Under the pieces are notes generated by a model. That model had not been told where the DNA came from, did no database searches, and was given only the letters and a program-made list of their open reading frames with translations. From Azospirillum oryzae (GTDB lineage: Bacteria; Pseudomonadota; Alphaproteobacteria; Azospirillales; Azospirillaceae): a DNA stretch of 64,000 bases. Each line of letters opens with the position of its first letter. Within the stretch, counting starts at the first letter, position 1. A program made the position numbers and the translations under genes. The DNA is taken from NCBI RefSeq assembly GCF_008364795.1, contig NZ_VTTM01000002.1:712590-776589 (forward strand), in the 5' to 3' direction. Below, one piece after another: positions 18,029-27,005 of this stretch.

Positions 18029-19714
18029 ATGATCCGGGACCTTTGGTACAAGAATGCGGTCATCTACAATCTGTCGCTATCGACCTTCATGGACGCCAAC
18101 GCTGACGGCATCGGCGATTTCCAGGGGCTGCTGCGCCGGTTGGACTATCTGCACGGGCTGGGGGTGACCTGCCTGTGGCTGGGGCCGTTCCAGACCTCGC
18201 CGATGAAGGACGGCGGGTATGACGTCGCCGATTACTACACTGTCGATCCGCGCTACGGCACGCTGGGCGACTTCGTGGAATTCACCCACGCCTGCGAACA
18301 GCGCGGCATTCGCGTCATCATCGATCTGGTCATCAACCACACTTCCGACCAGCATCCGTGGTTTCAGCAGGCGCGCAGTGATCCCGACAGCAAATATCGC
18401 GACTGGTACGTCTGGTCGGACAAGAAGCCGGAGAATGCCGACAAGGGCATGGTCTTTCCCGGCGTGCAGAAATCGACCTGGAGCTATGACCGCGAGGCCA
18501 AGGCCTGGTATTTCCACCGCTTCTACAAATTCCAGCCCGACCTGAACACCTCGCACCCGGAGTTGCATGCCGAACTGCTGAAGATCATGGGATTCTGGAT
18601 CCAGCTGGGCGTCGCAGGGTTCCGGATGGATGCCGTGCCCTTCATCATCGCGGAAAAGGGGCCGGACATCGCCAAGCCGAAGGAGCAGTTCGGCATGCTG
18701 CGCAGTTTCCGCGAATTCGTGCAGTGGCGGCGCGGCGACGCCGTGCTGCTGGCGGAGGCCAACATCCTGCCGGAAGACGACCTGGAGTATTTCGGCGAGG
18801 ACGGCGACCGCTGCCACATGGTGTTCAATTTCCAGGTCAACCAGCACCTGTTCTATGCGCTGGCCACCGCCGACACCGGGCCGCTGGCCAAGGCGCTGGA
18901 AGTCACCAAGCCGCGCCCGGCCACCGCGCAATGGGGATGCTTCCTGCGCAACCACGACGAACTCGACCTCGGCCGGTTGACCGAGGAGCAGCGCCAAGCG
19001 GTGTTCGCCGCCTTCGGGCCTGAGAAATCCATGCAGCTCTATGACCGCGGCATCCGGCGGCGGCTGGCGCCGATGCTGCACGACGACCGGCGGCGGATCG
19101 AGCTGGCCTACAGCCTGATGTTCACCCTGCCGGGAACGCCGGTCATCCGCTATGGCGACGAGATCGGCATGGGCGACGACCTGTCTCTGCCCGAACGCGA
19201 GTGCGCCCGCACGCCGATGCAATGGTCTGACGAGCCGCATGGCGGATTCACCAAGTCCGACACTCCGGAAGCGCGGGCGATCAGCGGCGGCGTCTTCGGG
19301 TACGAGCGGATCAACGCCGCGATCCAGCGCCGCGATCCGGGATCGCTGCTGAACTGGACCGAGCGCATCATCCGCATGCGCAAGGAGTGCCCGGAGATCG
19401 GCTGGGGTGACTTCCGCATCCTCAAGACCGGCCGGCCGGAAGTTCTGGCGTTGCGCTATGACTGGCGCAACAACGGCATCGTCGTGGTGCACAACCTGTC
19501 GGACAAGCCCTGCGAGGTTGTCCTGGACGTGGACGGCCATGGAGAATCCTGCCGGCTGGTCAACCTGCTGTCGGAGGACCACAGCGAACCCGACGCCGAG
19601 GGCCGCCACCGTCTGGTGATGGAAGCCTATGGCTATCGCTGGTTCCGGGTCGGCGGGCTGGATTACCTGCTGCGCCGGACGGAGTCGGACAAGAAACCTG
19701 GGGAAGACGTTTAG
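18029..19714 (+). CDS. treS: Trehalose synthase-type GH13 enzyme (maltose alpha-D-glucosyltransferase)
   Basis: A 561-residue alpha-amylase-family protein. The four conserved regions are DLVINH (residues 99-104), GFRMDAVPF with nucleophile Asp201, LLAEANI with acid/base Glu243, and FLRNHDELDL with Asp310. The opening WYKNAVIYNLSLSTFMDANA is close to trehalose synthases, which convert maltose to trehalose, though the second helix usually reads YEVSVRSF. The C-terminal beta domain ends near residue 550; no maltokinase is fused. The start has GGAG five bases upstream. It stands alone, without glgE, treY/treZ or a maltokinase gene nearby, so trehalose synthase versus another glucanotransferase or hydrolase is open. 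Confidence 0.8.
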   Translation: MIRDLWYKNAVIYNLSLSTFMDANADGIGDFQGLLRRLDYLHGLGVTCLWLGPFQTSPMKDGGYDVADYYTVDPRYGTLGDFVEFTHACEQRGIRVIIDLVINHTSDQHPWFQQARSDPDSKYRDWYVWSDKKPENADKGMVFPGVQKSTWSYDREAKAWYFHRFYKFQPDLNTSHPELHAELLKIMGFWIQLGVAGFRMDAVPFIIAEKGPDIAKPKEQFGMLRSFREFVQWRRGDAVLLAEANILPEDDLEYFGEDGDRCHMVFNFQVNQHLFYALATADTGPLAKALEVTKPRPATAQWGCFLRNHDELDLGRLTEEQRQAVFAAFGPEKSMQLYDRGIRRRLAPMLHDDRRRIELAYSLMFTLPGTPVIRYGDEIGMGDDLSLPERECARTPMQWSDEPHGGFTKSDTPEARAISGGVFGYERINAAIQRRDPGSLLNWTERIIRMRKECPEIGWGDFRILKTGRPEVLALRYDWRNNGIVVVHNLSDKPCEVVLDVDGHGESCRLVNLLSEDHSEPDAEGRHRLVMEAYGYRWFRVGGLDYLLRRTESDKKPGEDV

Positions 19715-19755
19715 GCGCGGGCCTGTCTAGGGGCGGTCCTGTCTAGGCGACGTCC
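19712..19755. repeat. 16-bp tandem repeat filling the gap between two convergent stop codons
   Basis: The unit TAGGCGCGGGCCTGTC (19712-19727), starting with the stop codon of the GH13 gene, is repeated as TAGGGGCGGTCCTGTC (19728-19743) and partly again (TAGGCGACGTCC, from 19744). The third partial copy overlaps the stop codon of the convergent hxlR-type gene (CTA at 19743-19745). Thus the whole 28-base gap is repeat. Confidence 0.8.
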
Positions 19756-20186
19756 AGCCGGGCCGGTCCATCCTCCTCGCTGCGGTCATAGGCGGCGCGG
19801 GCGTTAAGCATCTGTGCGATGTGGGTCTCGGCCCACACGCGCAGGGGCACCAGGGTTTCGGCCAGCGTCGCGCCCAGTGGTGTGATGGAATATTCGACGG
19901 TGACCGGCACGGTGGCGAAGGCCTTGCGGCTGACCAGCCCGTCGCGCTCCAGGCTTTTCAGGGTCTGCGACAGCATCTTCTGCGAGATGCCCTCGATCTC
20001 GCGGCGGAGTTGGTTGAATCGCATCGGTCCGCCTTCCAGCAGTCCCAGGATCAGCACCGTCCATTTGTCGGCGATCCGGTCCAGCGCCTGCCGCGTCGGA
20101 CAGGCGGAGGCATAGGCGTCCGGCAGGTCATCCACCTCCGACGGCCGCTTGCCGCCCAGGCCCAGCAGGCTGTTGTCCATGCGCAT
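19743..20186 (-). CDS. HxlR-family winged-helix transcriptional regulator
   Basis: A 147-residue regulator with the family hallmark CPTRQALDRIADKWTVLIL, a winged helix with MRFNQLRREIEGISQKMLSQ as recognition region, and the ending YSITPLGATLAETL. Members often sense quinones, aldehydes or redox state, using the first Cys (here Cys29), and control an adjacent divergent gene. Here the divergent gene is an NAD(P)-binding protein, and the 127-base gap holds a symmetric dyad. An ATG six bases inside (20180) is an alternative start. Confidence 0.9.
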   Translation of the reverse strand: MRMDNSLLGLGGKRPSEVDDLPDAYASACPTRQALDRIADKWTVLILGLLEGGPMRFNQLRREIEGISQKMLSQTLKSLERDGLVSRKAFATVPVTVEYSITPLGATLAETLVPLRVWAETHIAQMLNARAAYDRSEEDGPARLDVA

Positions 20187-20229
20187 CGACTCCCAACCAA
20201 CGGCCCCGGCGGTTACGTGCGGGTGACCA

Positions 20230-20255
20230 TGTCACGAAAAGGTGCCTTCTTTACA
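20230..20255. promoter_or_regulatory. Candidate HxlR operator between divergent genes
   Basis: TGTCACGAA and TTCTTTACA form an inverted repeat with seven of nine positions paired and an eight-base centre. It lies 44 bases upstream of the HxlR start and 59 bases upstream of the divergent NAD(P)-binding protein start, the usual place for autoregulation and repression of a divergent target. Confidence 0.5.
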
Positions 20256-20313
20256 CCAGATTTCCAAACAGCCATCAAGTCACCATTGGAAACCTAGTGA
20301 GAGGACGCCCGTC

Positions 20314-20925
20314 ATGAACATCGCCATCATCGGCGCCGCCGGCCGCGCCGGCAGCCGCATCCAGGCCGAACTGCTGCGCCGCGGCCACAGCGTCACCGCC
20401 ATCGTCCGCGACCCCGCCAAGGTCGCCGCCGCCCCTGGCCTGACCGTGAAGGCGGGCGACGCCAACGACGCCGGGACGCTCGCCCCGCTGCTGGTCGGGC
20501 ATGATGCGGTGGTCAGCGCCGTGATGTTCCTGATGGGCGACGCCGACAGCCTGATCGGCGCGGTGAAGCGGTCCGGCGTGCCGCGCTATCTGGTGGTCGG
20601 CGGCGCCGGCAGTCTGGAAGTGGCGCCGGGCGTGCGGGTTCTCGACCTGCCGGAATTCCCCGAAGCCTACAAGGCCGAAGCCACCAAGGGCGCCGAATTC
20701 CTCGACCGCCTGAAGGCCGAGCCCGCGTTGAACTGGACCTTCCTGTCTCCGTCCGCCGAGTTTGTGCTGGGTGAGCGGACGGGCAAGTTCCGCCTGGGCG
20801 ACGACGCGCTGCTGGCGGACGAGGCCGGCCGCAGTTGGATCAGCTACGAGGACTTTGCCGTGGCGCTGGTCGACGAAATCGAGACGCCGAAGCACGAGCG
20901 CAAGCGGTTCACGGTGGGATACTGA
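20314..20925 (+). CDS. NmrA/atypical SDR NAD(P)-binding protein
   Basis: A 203-residue single-domain Rossmann protein. The dinucleotide loop is MNIAIIGAAGRAGSRIQAEL, with AIVRDPAKV after strand 2 as in NADPH-binding atypical short-chain dehydrogenases. It lacks a Tyr-x-x-x-Lys catalytic pair; KAEATKGAEFL stands in the comparable position. Related proteins act as NADPH-sensing epimerase-like or quinone reductase-like proteins. It is divergent from an HxlR regulator that probably controls it. Start at 20314; a GAGAGG precedes by eleven bases. Confidence 0.85.
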   Translation: MNIAIIGAAGRAGSRIQAELLRRGHSVTAIVRDPAKVAAAPGLTVKAGDANDAGTLAPLLVGHDAVVSAVMFLMGDADSLIGAVKRSGVPRYLVVGGAGSLEVAPGVRVLDLPEFPEAYKAEATKGAEFLDRLKAEPALNWTFLSPSAEFVLGERTGKFRLGDDALLADEAGRSWISYEDFAVALVDEIETPKHERKRFTVGY

Positions 20926-20935
20926 GGGAAAGGCG

Positions 20936-21271
20936 TCAGAGGCGGAGCGACAGCAGGGGCGCCAGTTTGGCGAGAACCTGCTGGAGCACCGCCTCGGGCA
21001 CCGAGCCGGCCGGGTCGAGTTGGCGGACGCGGCGGTCGAGGCTCTTCACCTGATCCGCCAGCACGACACCGCCGACCGGGAGCCCCGGCGGCAGCGCGAC
21101 TTCGAAGGGGTAGCCTTTCACCTTGCTGGTGATCGGGCAGACCACGACGAAGGGCGTGCGATTGTGATAAGCGCGGGGCGACAGCACCAATCCAGGGTGT
21201 CGGCCTGCTTGCTCATGCCCCGCCTGCGGCGTGAAGTCGATCCACACCAGATCGCCGCGATCCGGCAGCAT
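20936..21271 (-). CDS. mazF: MazF/PemK-type mRNA interferase toxin
   Basis: A 111-residue toxin that cuts single-stranded RNA at short sequences. The family start PDRGDLVWIDFTPQAGHEQAGRH and RHPGLVLSP, the core FVVVCPITSKVKGYPFEV and the loop VVLADQVKSLD match MazF/PemK proteins closely. The Arg in PDRG and Thr in PITS are the usual catalytic pair. Its ATG overlaps the stop of the antitoxin gene by one base (TAATG), so the two are translationally coupled. Confidence 0.93.
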   Translation of the reverse strand: MLPDRGDLVWIDFTPQAGHEQAGRHPGLVLSPRAYHNRTPFVVVCPITSKVKGYPFEVALPPGLPVGGVVLADQVKSLDRRVRQLDPAGSVPEAVLQQVLAKLAPLLSLRL

Positions 21272-21510
21272 TACAGCAATTCCTGCCCACGCGGCTCATC
21301 GTCGAAGGACTCGTCCGGCAGATTGTCCGCCGTGATGCCGGCGAGCAGATCGTCCAGCGCGTAGCGCGGCGTTGCGGGACGAATGACGATGCGTCCGTCC
21401 TCGACCTCGATTTCCACCGGCGTGCCTTCGGCAAAGCCGGTCTGATCGGCAATCGGTCGCGGCAGGCGAAGGGCAAGGCTGTTGCCCCAACGGGCGACTT
21501 CAGTGCGCAT
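21271..21510 (-). CDS. mazE: MazE-type antitoxin (AbrB fold)
   Basis: A 79-residue protein. The swapped-hairpin AbrB DNA-binding domain is residues 1-45 (MRTEVARWGNSLALRLPRPI), and the C-terminal 30 residues, rich in Asp/Glu (NLPDESFDDEPRG), should wrap round the toxin. It comes first in the operon and normally represses its own promoter, which must lie in the 87 bases between it and the mutL stop (21511-21597); I see no convincing palindrome there. Confidence 0.93.
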   Translation of the reverse strand: MRTEVARWGNSLALRLPRPIADQTGFAEGTPVEIEVEDGRIVIRPATPRYALDDLLAGITADNLPDESFDDEPRGQELL

Positions 21511-21597
21511 GGCTGGCTCCCGTCTTAGATACGGGGCCTATACAAAAAACAGGGCGGAGTTTCTAGGAAAGTAGCGTTTGAGAGACACTCGTTCAAC

Positions 21598-23517
21598 CTA
21601 CCTCCGCCCAAACAGCCTCTCAATATCCGCCAGCTTCAGCTCCACGTAAGTCGGCCGGCCGTGGTTGCATTGCCCGCTGTGCGGAGTCGCCTCCATCTGC
21701 CGCAGCAGGGCGTTCATCTCGTCGACGCTCAGCGTGCGGCCGGCGCGGACGGACCCGTGGCAGGCCATGGTCGCGCAGACCTCCTCAAGCCGCTCCTTCA
21801 GCGACAGGGCGTCGCCCAGTTCGGACAGTTCCTCGGCAAGGTCGCGGATCAGGTTCTTCACGTCGGACTGGCCGAGAAGAGCCGGGACCTCGCGGACCAT
21901 GACGCAGCCGTGGCCGAAACCCTCGATCACCAGACCCAGTTCGGCCAGTTCGGCGCTGCGGGCCAGCAGGCGGTTGGCGGAGGGTTCGTCCAGCTCGATC
22001 AGTTCGGGGATCAGCAGGGCTTGGCGCTTCACGCCGCCTTCCAGCAGGGCGGTCTTCATCCGTTCATAGACCAGCCGTTCATGGGCGGCGTGCTGGTCAA
22101 CGATGACGATGCCCTCGCGGGTCTGGGCCACGATGTAGGTGGTGTGGACCTGTGCCCGTGCCGCGCCCAGCGGGTGGCTGTCGAGCGGCGGCTCGGGCTT
22201 CTGCGCGGACGGGTCGGGGGTGCGGTATTCCGGAGGGCGGGCGCCGGGGGCGAAGCCGTTGCCGAAGCCGCTGAGGCGGCCCTGCAGGGGCGGCAACCCC
22301 GTTTGGGTCGGTGCCTGGAAGGCGGCGGAGCGCTCCGCCAGACCGCGCGGCACGGCGGTCGGCGTATAGGAGCCGGCCCAACTCCCACCCGACCCGCCGC
22401 CGGAACGTCCGTAGGGGAGCGGCGAGGGGGTGAAGCCGCTGTCGGTCTCGCCGGACTGCTCCGGCCGCAGGGCGCCCAGCGTGGCGAGGCCAACGGTGGT
22501 GGAAGCGCGGTGGCCGGCCTCGGCGAGCGCGTGTTTCAGCGATCCGACGATCAGGCCGCGCACCAGCCCCTGGTCGCGGAAGCGCACCTCCGCCTTGGCC
22601 GGGTGGACGTTCACGTCGACCTCCTGCGGGTCGATGTCGAGGAACAGCGCCAGCATCGGGTGGCGGTCGCGCGGCAGGAAATCGGCATAGGCGGCGCGCA
22701 CGGCGCCGACCATCAGCTTGTCGCGCACCGGGCGGCCGTTGACGAACAGGTGCTGGTGCTTGGCGGTCGGGCGGTGCAGGGTGGGCAGGCCGATCCAGCC
22801 GGCCAGCGACACACCCTCGCGTTGGGCCGTCACCGGGACGGCGTTCTCCTGGAAATCGCGGCCCATCAGTGCGCCCAGCCGGGTCAGCCGGGCGTCCAGC
22901 AGGTCGCCCTGCGCCGCGCTCAGCCGCAGGCCGCCGCGCCCGCCGTCGCTGAGCGTGAAGGCGACGCCGGGATGGGCCATCGCCAGCCGTTCCAGGCAGT
23001 CGGCGATGTGGTCGTATTCGGTGCGCGACGCCTTCAGGAACTTCAGCCGGGCCGGCACGGCGGCGAACAGGTCGCGCACCTCGATCCGCGTGCCCTGGGC
23101 CAGCGCCGCCGGCTGCGGCGACCCCTTGGCGCCGGCATCCACCGTCAGGCTCCAGGCGCTGTCGGCGCCGTGGGCGCGGCTGGTGATGGTCAGGCAGCTG
23201 ACGGCGCCGATGGAGGGCAGAGCCTCCCCCCGGAACCCAAGCGAGCGGATGTCGAGCAGATCGTCGCCCGGCAGCTTGGAGGTGGCATGGCGTTCGACCG
23301 CCAGGACCAGCTCGTCGGCGGTCATGCCGCAGCCGTCGTCGGTAACGGCGATCAGCGATTTGCCGCCGTCGCGCGCCACCACGTCGATGCGGGTGGCGCC
23401 GGCATCGATGGCGTTCTCCACCAGCTCCTTGACGGCGGCGGCGGGACGTTCGACCACCTCGCCGGCGGCGATGCGGTTGACCAGTGTTTCGGGGAGCAGA
23501 CGGATCGGCATGCCCAT
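21598..23517 (-). CDS. mutL: DNA mismatch repair protein
   Basis: A 639-residue mismatch repair ATPase and endonuclease. The GHKL ATPase domain has [23 protein letters not shown] and [14 protein letters not shown] Pro/Gly-rich linker (about 340-430) joins it to the dimerisation domain, which carries [12 protein letters not shown], the DQHAx2Ex4E endonuclease metal motif typical of bacteria without MutH. It nicks the new strand after MutS recognition. Two ATGs six bases apart (23517, 23511) are possible; neither has a clear ribosome-binding site. No mutS is in the window. Confidence 0.96.
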   Translation of the reverse strand: MGMPIRLLPETLVNRIAAGEVVERPAAAVKELVENAIDAGATRIDVVARDGGKSLIAVTDDGCGMTADELVLAVERHATSKLPGDDLLDIRSLGFRGEALPSIGAVSCLTITSRAHGADSAWSLTVDAGAKGSPQPAALAQGTRIEVRDLFAAVPARLKFLKASRTEYDHIADCLERLAMAHPGVAFTLSDGGRGGLRLSAAQGDLLDARLTRLGALMGRDFQENAVPVTAQREGVSLAGWIGLPTLHRPTAKHQHLFVNGRPVRDKLMVGAVRAAYADFLPRDRHPMLALFLDIDPQEVDVNVHPAKAEVRFRDQGLVRGLIVGSLKHALAEAGHRASTTVGLATLGALRPEQSGETDSGFTPSPLPYGRSGGGSGGSWAGSYTPTAVPRGLAERSAAFQAPTQTGLPPLQGRLSGFGNGFAPGARPPEYRTPDPSAQKPEPPLDSHPLGAARAQVHTTYIVAQTREGIVIVDQHAAHERLVYERMKTALLEGGVKRQALLIPELIELDEPSANRLLARSAELAELGLVIEGFGHGCVMVREVPALLGQSDVKNLIRDLAEELSELGDALSLKERLEEVCATMACHGSVRAGRTLSVDEMNALLRQMEATPHSGQCNHGRPTYVELKLADIERLFGRR

Positions 23518-23571
23518 AGATATAGTGGCAGCCGGCGCGCGGCACCACCATCTTCGGGCAGGTTTGCGCGC

Positions 23572-23937
23572 TTACAGGCCCTTCAGGGCCTTCATGTAGT
23601 CGACCAGCTTGCGTTCGTAGAAGGGCTGCGGCGACTGGTAGCGGGCGACGAGGCCGGCCTCTGCGGTCAGCTTCACCACCATTCCGATGCAGGACACGTC
23701 CACCGGATCGCCGCCGAGGTCGAACTGCAGGCGGAAGTCGAACTTCTGCTTGGCGATCAGGTCGCCGTCATAGGGACGGATGCGGAAGGAGCCGAGAACG
23801 AATTCCTCCGGCACATATTCGTGGTGGTCGATCACGATCTTGGGCAGGGTGGACGGGCGCTCTTTACGCGGTTCCGCGGCGGCTTTCGTGCCAGCCGGTT
23901 CCTTGTTGCCTCCGGAAAATCTCGACAGCCAAGACAT
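23572..23937 (-). CDS. Small uncharacterised protein, possibly PilZ-like
   Basis: A 121-residue soluble protein starting MSWLSRFSGG, followed by a charged linker and a beta-rich domain (IDHHEYVPEEFVLGSFRI, PYDGDLIAKQKFDFRLQFDL) ending in a helix FYERKLVDYMKAL. The strand pattern and the ending GLVARYQSP before a helix recall atypical PilZ domains, but the c-di-GMP RxxxR and D/NxSxxG motifs are absent, so this is tentative. The start is uncertain: ATGs at 24006, 23949 and 23937 are in frame; the last has GAGGGG twelve bases upstream. It is divergent from the DUF3095 gene. Confidence 0.5.
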   Translation of the reverse strand: MSWLSRFSGGNKEPAGTKAAAEPRKERPSTLPKIVIDHHEYVPEEFVLGSFRIRPYDGDLIAKQKFDFRLQFDLGGDPVDVSCIGMVVKLTAEAGLVARYQSPQPFYERKLVDYMKALKGL

Positions 23938-24184
23938 GAAGAGCGACATCCCCTCGTTTCGAAGGCTTGAAACCGTACCGACATATTCCGACAGTTTCGG
24001 CGCCATATCCTTTAACAACGGTTAATGACGTAAGCATCGGTTACGACACGGTAATTTCCGTATTCTGGATCCGCTCCGACTTCGATGTCCTGCGGCTTTC
24101 AGGGTTCCACCACCCTGCCGCCGAGATCGCGGCCGTGCTACCGTCGATCTTCGCCTTGTCGCTGCCCCGTGGGGAGGGTCCGCC

Positions 24185-25420
24185 ATGCCGCTGTTGCCGG
24201 TGATCCGCGATTTCGCCGCCGAGGCGTCGGACCCACGACGCTATGCGGCGCTGGACGGCGGATGGTCGCTGGCGGTCGCCGATGTCACCGGCAGTACGCA
24301 ATTGGCCGGGCAAGGCCGTCACCGAGACGTGAATTTCGTCGCGGCCGGGGTGGTCGCCGTTCTGTCCGACGCGTTGCGGGTCGGGCAGGAGCCGGTGGCC
24401 TGCCAGTTCGGCGGCGACGGCGCCATCGCCGCGGTGCCGCCGGGGCGGGAGGATGCGGCGCGGGCTGCGCTCTCGGCGCTCGCCCACTGGTCGGCGGAGG
24501 TGATGGACGTGCCGCTGCGCGTCGGGCTGGTGCCGGTGCGGGCCCTGCTCGACCAGGGGCTGGAAGTGATGGCCGCCCTGCAGGATGTCGGCAACGGCAA
24601 CAGCTTCGGCCTGTTCCTGGGCGCCGGGGTGGTGGCCGCCGACGCCTGGGTGAAGGAGGAGGCGCGCTGGCGCCTGCCGCAGAAGGAAGGGCCGTTGCCG
24701 GGGCTGGAGTCGGTGTCCTGCCGCTGGAACCCGGTGCCGCCGCGGCGCGGAACAGTGCTGTGCGTGATCGTCGATGCGGTCGATCCGGGCGCGGCCGGAC
24801 TGCTGGAATTGGCCCGCGTCCAGCGCGCCATCGAAGCCATCGTGCCCACCGCCGGCGCAGCCCCGCTGGGAGCGGGGGAGCGGCTGGAGGCGCGCTGGCC
24901 GCCGGATTGGCGCTCCTTGCTGATGGAGGCGCGCGGCGGCCGCGACGGCGCCGGTTTGGGCACGCGCATCCGGCGGGTGGGCAAGGCTCTGGCCGGGTCG
25001 GGGCTGCTGGTCCTGCTGCTGAGGCTGGGGCTGACGCTTGGCGGCTTCGATCCGCAGCGCTACCGGCGCCACATGGCGGAGCGTACCGATTTCCGCAAAT
25101 CGGCCGGCGGGCCGCGGCTGGTGCTGGACGTGACGGAGGGGGAGGCTGACGCGATCGAAAGGCTGCTGAACCAGGCGGCCCAGGCCGGCTCGATCCGCTA
25201 CGGCACCGCGCGGGCCGATGCCACCACGGTCACCTGCCTGGTCGGCGACGTGACGGCCGACCGTCATGTGCATTTCGTCGATGGCGCCGGGCTGGGCTTC
25301 TGGCGCGCCTCGGTCATGCTGAAGGCGATGAAGGCGCGCGAAAAGGCCGGGCAGGAAGGCGGGGCGGCGAAGGGGATGGAAACCGCCGCCGCCTTCCTGA
25401 CCGCACCGATCCCGTCATGA
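24185..25420 (+). CDS. DUF3095 protein, nucleotide-cyclase-like
   Basis: A 411-residue soluble protein recognised as the DUF3095 family by GWSLAVADVTGSTQLAGQGR, FGGDGAIAAVP and the ending VHFVDGAGLGFWRAS. The first half resembles class III nucleotide cyclases: Asp33 in VADVTGST and Asp78 in FGGDG sit where the two metal ligands are expected. The usual substrate-binding Lys before the second Asp is missing. The middle has Trp/Arg-rich segments (SCRWNPVPPRRG, RWPPDWRSLL). GGGAGG lies six bases before the ATG, fixing the start. Biochemical role is unknown; a signalling function is inference. Confidence 0.75.
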   Translation: MPLLPVIRDFAAEASDPRRYAALDGGWSLAVADVTGSTQLAGQGRHRDVNFVAAGVVAVLSDALRVGQEPVACQFGGDGAIAAVPPGREDAARAALSALAHWSAEVMDVPLRVGLVPVRALLDQGLEVMAALQDVGNGNSFGLFLGAGVVAADAWVKEEARWRLPQKEGPLPGLESVSCRWNPVPPRRGTVLCVIVDAVDPGAAGLLELARVQRAIEAIVPTAGAAPLGAGERLEARWPPDWRSLLMEARGGRDGAGLGTRIRRVGKALAGSGLLVLLLRLGLTLGGFDPQRYRRHMAERTDFRKSAGGPRLVLDVTEGEADAIERLLNQAAQAGSIRYGTARADATTVTCLVGDVTADRHVHFVDGAGLGFWRASVMLKAMKAREKAGQEGGAAKGMETAAAFLTAPIPS

Positions 25421-25447
25421 AGGCGGGACCCGTGCGCCCCCTGCCAG

Positions 25448-26155
25448 TCAGGCGGTGATGTCGACGCCCTGAGACCCGCGCGGCGTCAGGCTGGCGAACA
25501 GCGACTGCGCGCCGGAGATGTCGCCGGAGCTGAGCGAGCTGCTCAGGCTGCTGAGGTTCTTCTTCAGGGTCCCCAGGAAGTCGGTGGAGCTGCTGTCGTC
25601 CTCGCTGTCGCTGTTGCTGTCGGCGGCGTTCTTCAGCATATCGGACAGTGCCGACAACGACTCCTGCGCTCCCGACACGTCACCGGACTGCAAGGACTGG
25701 GCGAGGCTGCCGACCGTGCTGCGCAGTTCGTCCGAGCCGCCGCCCTCGCCCGGCGGAGGGCCATCCGGCGGCGGACCACCCGCTCCGCCCGGGCCACCAC
25801 CGGGGCCGCCGGCACCGCCTGGACCGCCGCTGGGCGGGCCGTTCTTGGCCATCGCCTGCTGAACCTGGCTGATGTCGCCGCTTTTCAGCGCCTCTCCCAC
25901 GCTGGACAGCAGCTTCGACAACGGATCCTTGCCACTGCCGGCGCTGGTGGTCGAACTGGTGGAGGTGGTGCTGCCGCCCTGCTTGTCGGACTGCAGCTTC
26001 GAAAGCGACTCGTAGGCGGACTGGACGGCGGTCATGTCGCCGGACTCCACCGCCTTCTTCAGGCTGTCGATCCCCTCCCGGATCTCCTTCCCCGGCCCTT
26101 GCGGCCGCTGATAGGTCTGGCCGACGGCCGACGAACTCACCATGGATACCGACAT
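25448..26155 (-). CDS. Low-complexity protein with four SGD repeats
   Basis: A 235-residue protein without a signal peptide. Four copies of a helical unit of the form (L/A)xSGD(M/I/V)xxxQ are seen: VESGDMTAVQSAYESLSKL, LKSGDISQVQQAMAK, LQSGDVSGAQESLSALSDML and LSSGDISGAQSLFASL. They are separated by Ser/Thr-rich linkers and one Gly/Pro stretch with GGPGG units. The unit looks like a pair-forming helix repeated to make an array. Family and function are unknown. The ATG at 26155 has GGAG seven bases upstream. It is convergent with the DUF3095 gene. Confidence 0.65.
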   Translation of the reverse strand: MSVSMVSSSAVGQTYQRPQGPGKEIREGIDSLKKAVESGDMTAVQSAYESLSKLQSDKQGGSTTSTSSTTSAGSGKDPLSKLLSSVGEALKSGDISQVQQAMAKNGPPSGGPGGAGGPGGGPGGAGGPPPDGPPPGEGGGSDELRSTVGSLAQSLQSGDVSGAQESLSALSDMLKNAADSNSDSEDDSSSTDFLGTLKKNLSSLSSSLSSGDISGAQSLFASLTPRGSQGVDITA

Positions 26156-26267
26156 GGCACTCTCCAACGGATAGCCTCACAAGAGGCAGTACGCTGGAGG
26201 GGGCCGGAGTCCTGCGCGCCGTCGCGATGGTTTTCTCAATTTGTCGGAAATGCCGCGAGGGACGGGA

Positions 26268-26705
26268 TCATAACCGTCCGGCCACCCGCCGTCCGGCATC
26301 GTCCGACGGCACGATCTCGGTTCCGATCGGCCAGAGTGCCAGCAGCGCGAGCTTCAGATGCGCCCAGGCAAAGGGCAGGCCGATGATGGTGATGGCGAGG
26401 CCGACCGCCGAGATCAGATGGCCGAGCGCCAGCCACCAGCCGGCCAGCACGAACCAGACGATATTGCCGATGAAGCCCAAGGCGCCGGTGCCCATGTCTT
26501 CGCGCCCGCGGAACTCATCACGGCGCACGGCGGTTTGCCCAAAGGGGAGCAGGGTGTAATGGGCGATGGTCAGGGCGGACCGGGCCCAGGGCAGGCCGAC
26601 GATGGACAACGCCATCAGAACCGCGGCCAGCAACCAGCCCAGCGCCATCCAGATGCCGCCCGTGAACAACCACAGCACATTGAGGAGAAGACTGAGCAGA
26701 GACAT
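26268..26705 (-). CDS. yccF: YccF-family inner-membrane protein
   Basis: A 145-residue integral membrane protein with two copies of the YccF domain. Each has a hydrophobic segment followed by ITIIGLPFA or LSIVGLPWAR (second and first copies), and helices WLFTGGIWMALGWLLAAVL and IVWFVLAGWWLALGHLI. Length matches E. coli YccF (148). The function of the family is unknown. The ATG at 26705 is preceded by GGGAGGG nine bases away. It is upstream of the SGD-repeat protein gene on the same strand, 112 bases apart. Confidence 0.9.
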   Translation of the reverse strand: MSLLSLLLNVLWLFTGGIWMALGWLLAAVLMALSIVGLPWARSALTIAHYTLLPFGQTAVRRDEFRGREDMGTGALGFIGNIVWFVLAGWWLALGHLISAVGLAITIIGLPFAWAHLKLALLALWPIGTEIVPSDDAGRRVAGRL

Positions 26706-27005
26706 GACACGAAACCCTCCCTTTCGCCGCAGATGTGGGGACGGTCGCACCGCGCGCCTAGAGGCGGGCCTTTCGGACCGTAGCCTTCTGGACCCTGTCG
26801 TTTTTGGACTTTGGCTACCCCAAAGATGGGGCACCCCGTCCGGCGGCGCGAAAGAGGGGATGGTGTATGCCATCCATGCCTTGAACCGTATCCGTTCGGT
26901 CCACAGATCCGGTACAGGCATCATGACGACGCATCCGGACGGGTCCTTCGTCGGCAGCATCGCCGGCGGGCCGCCCGTTTCCGGTTTACACGGATCGGAG
27001 GCCGC

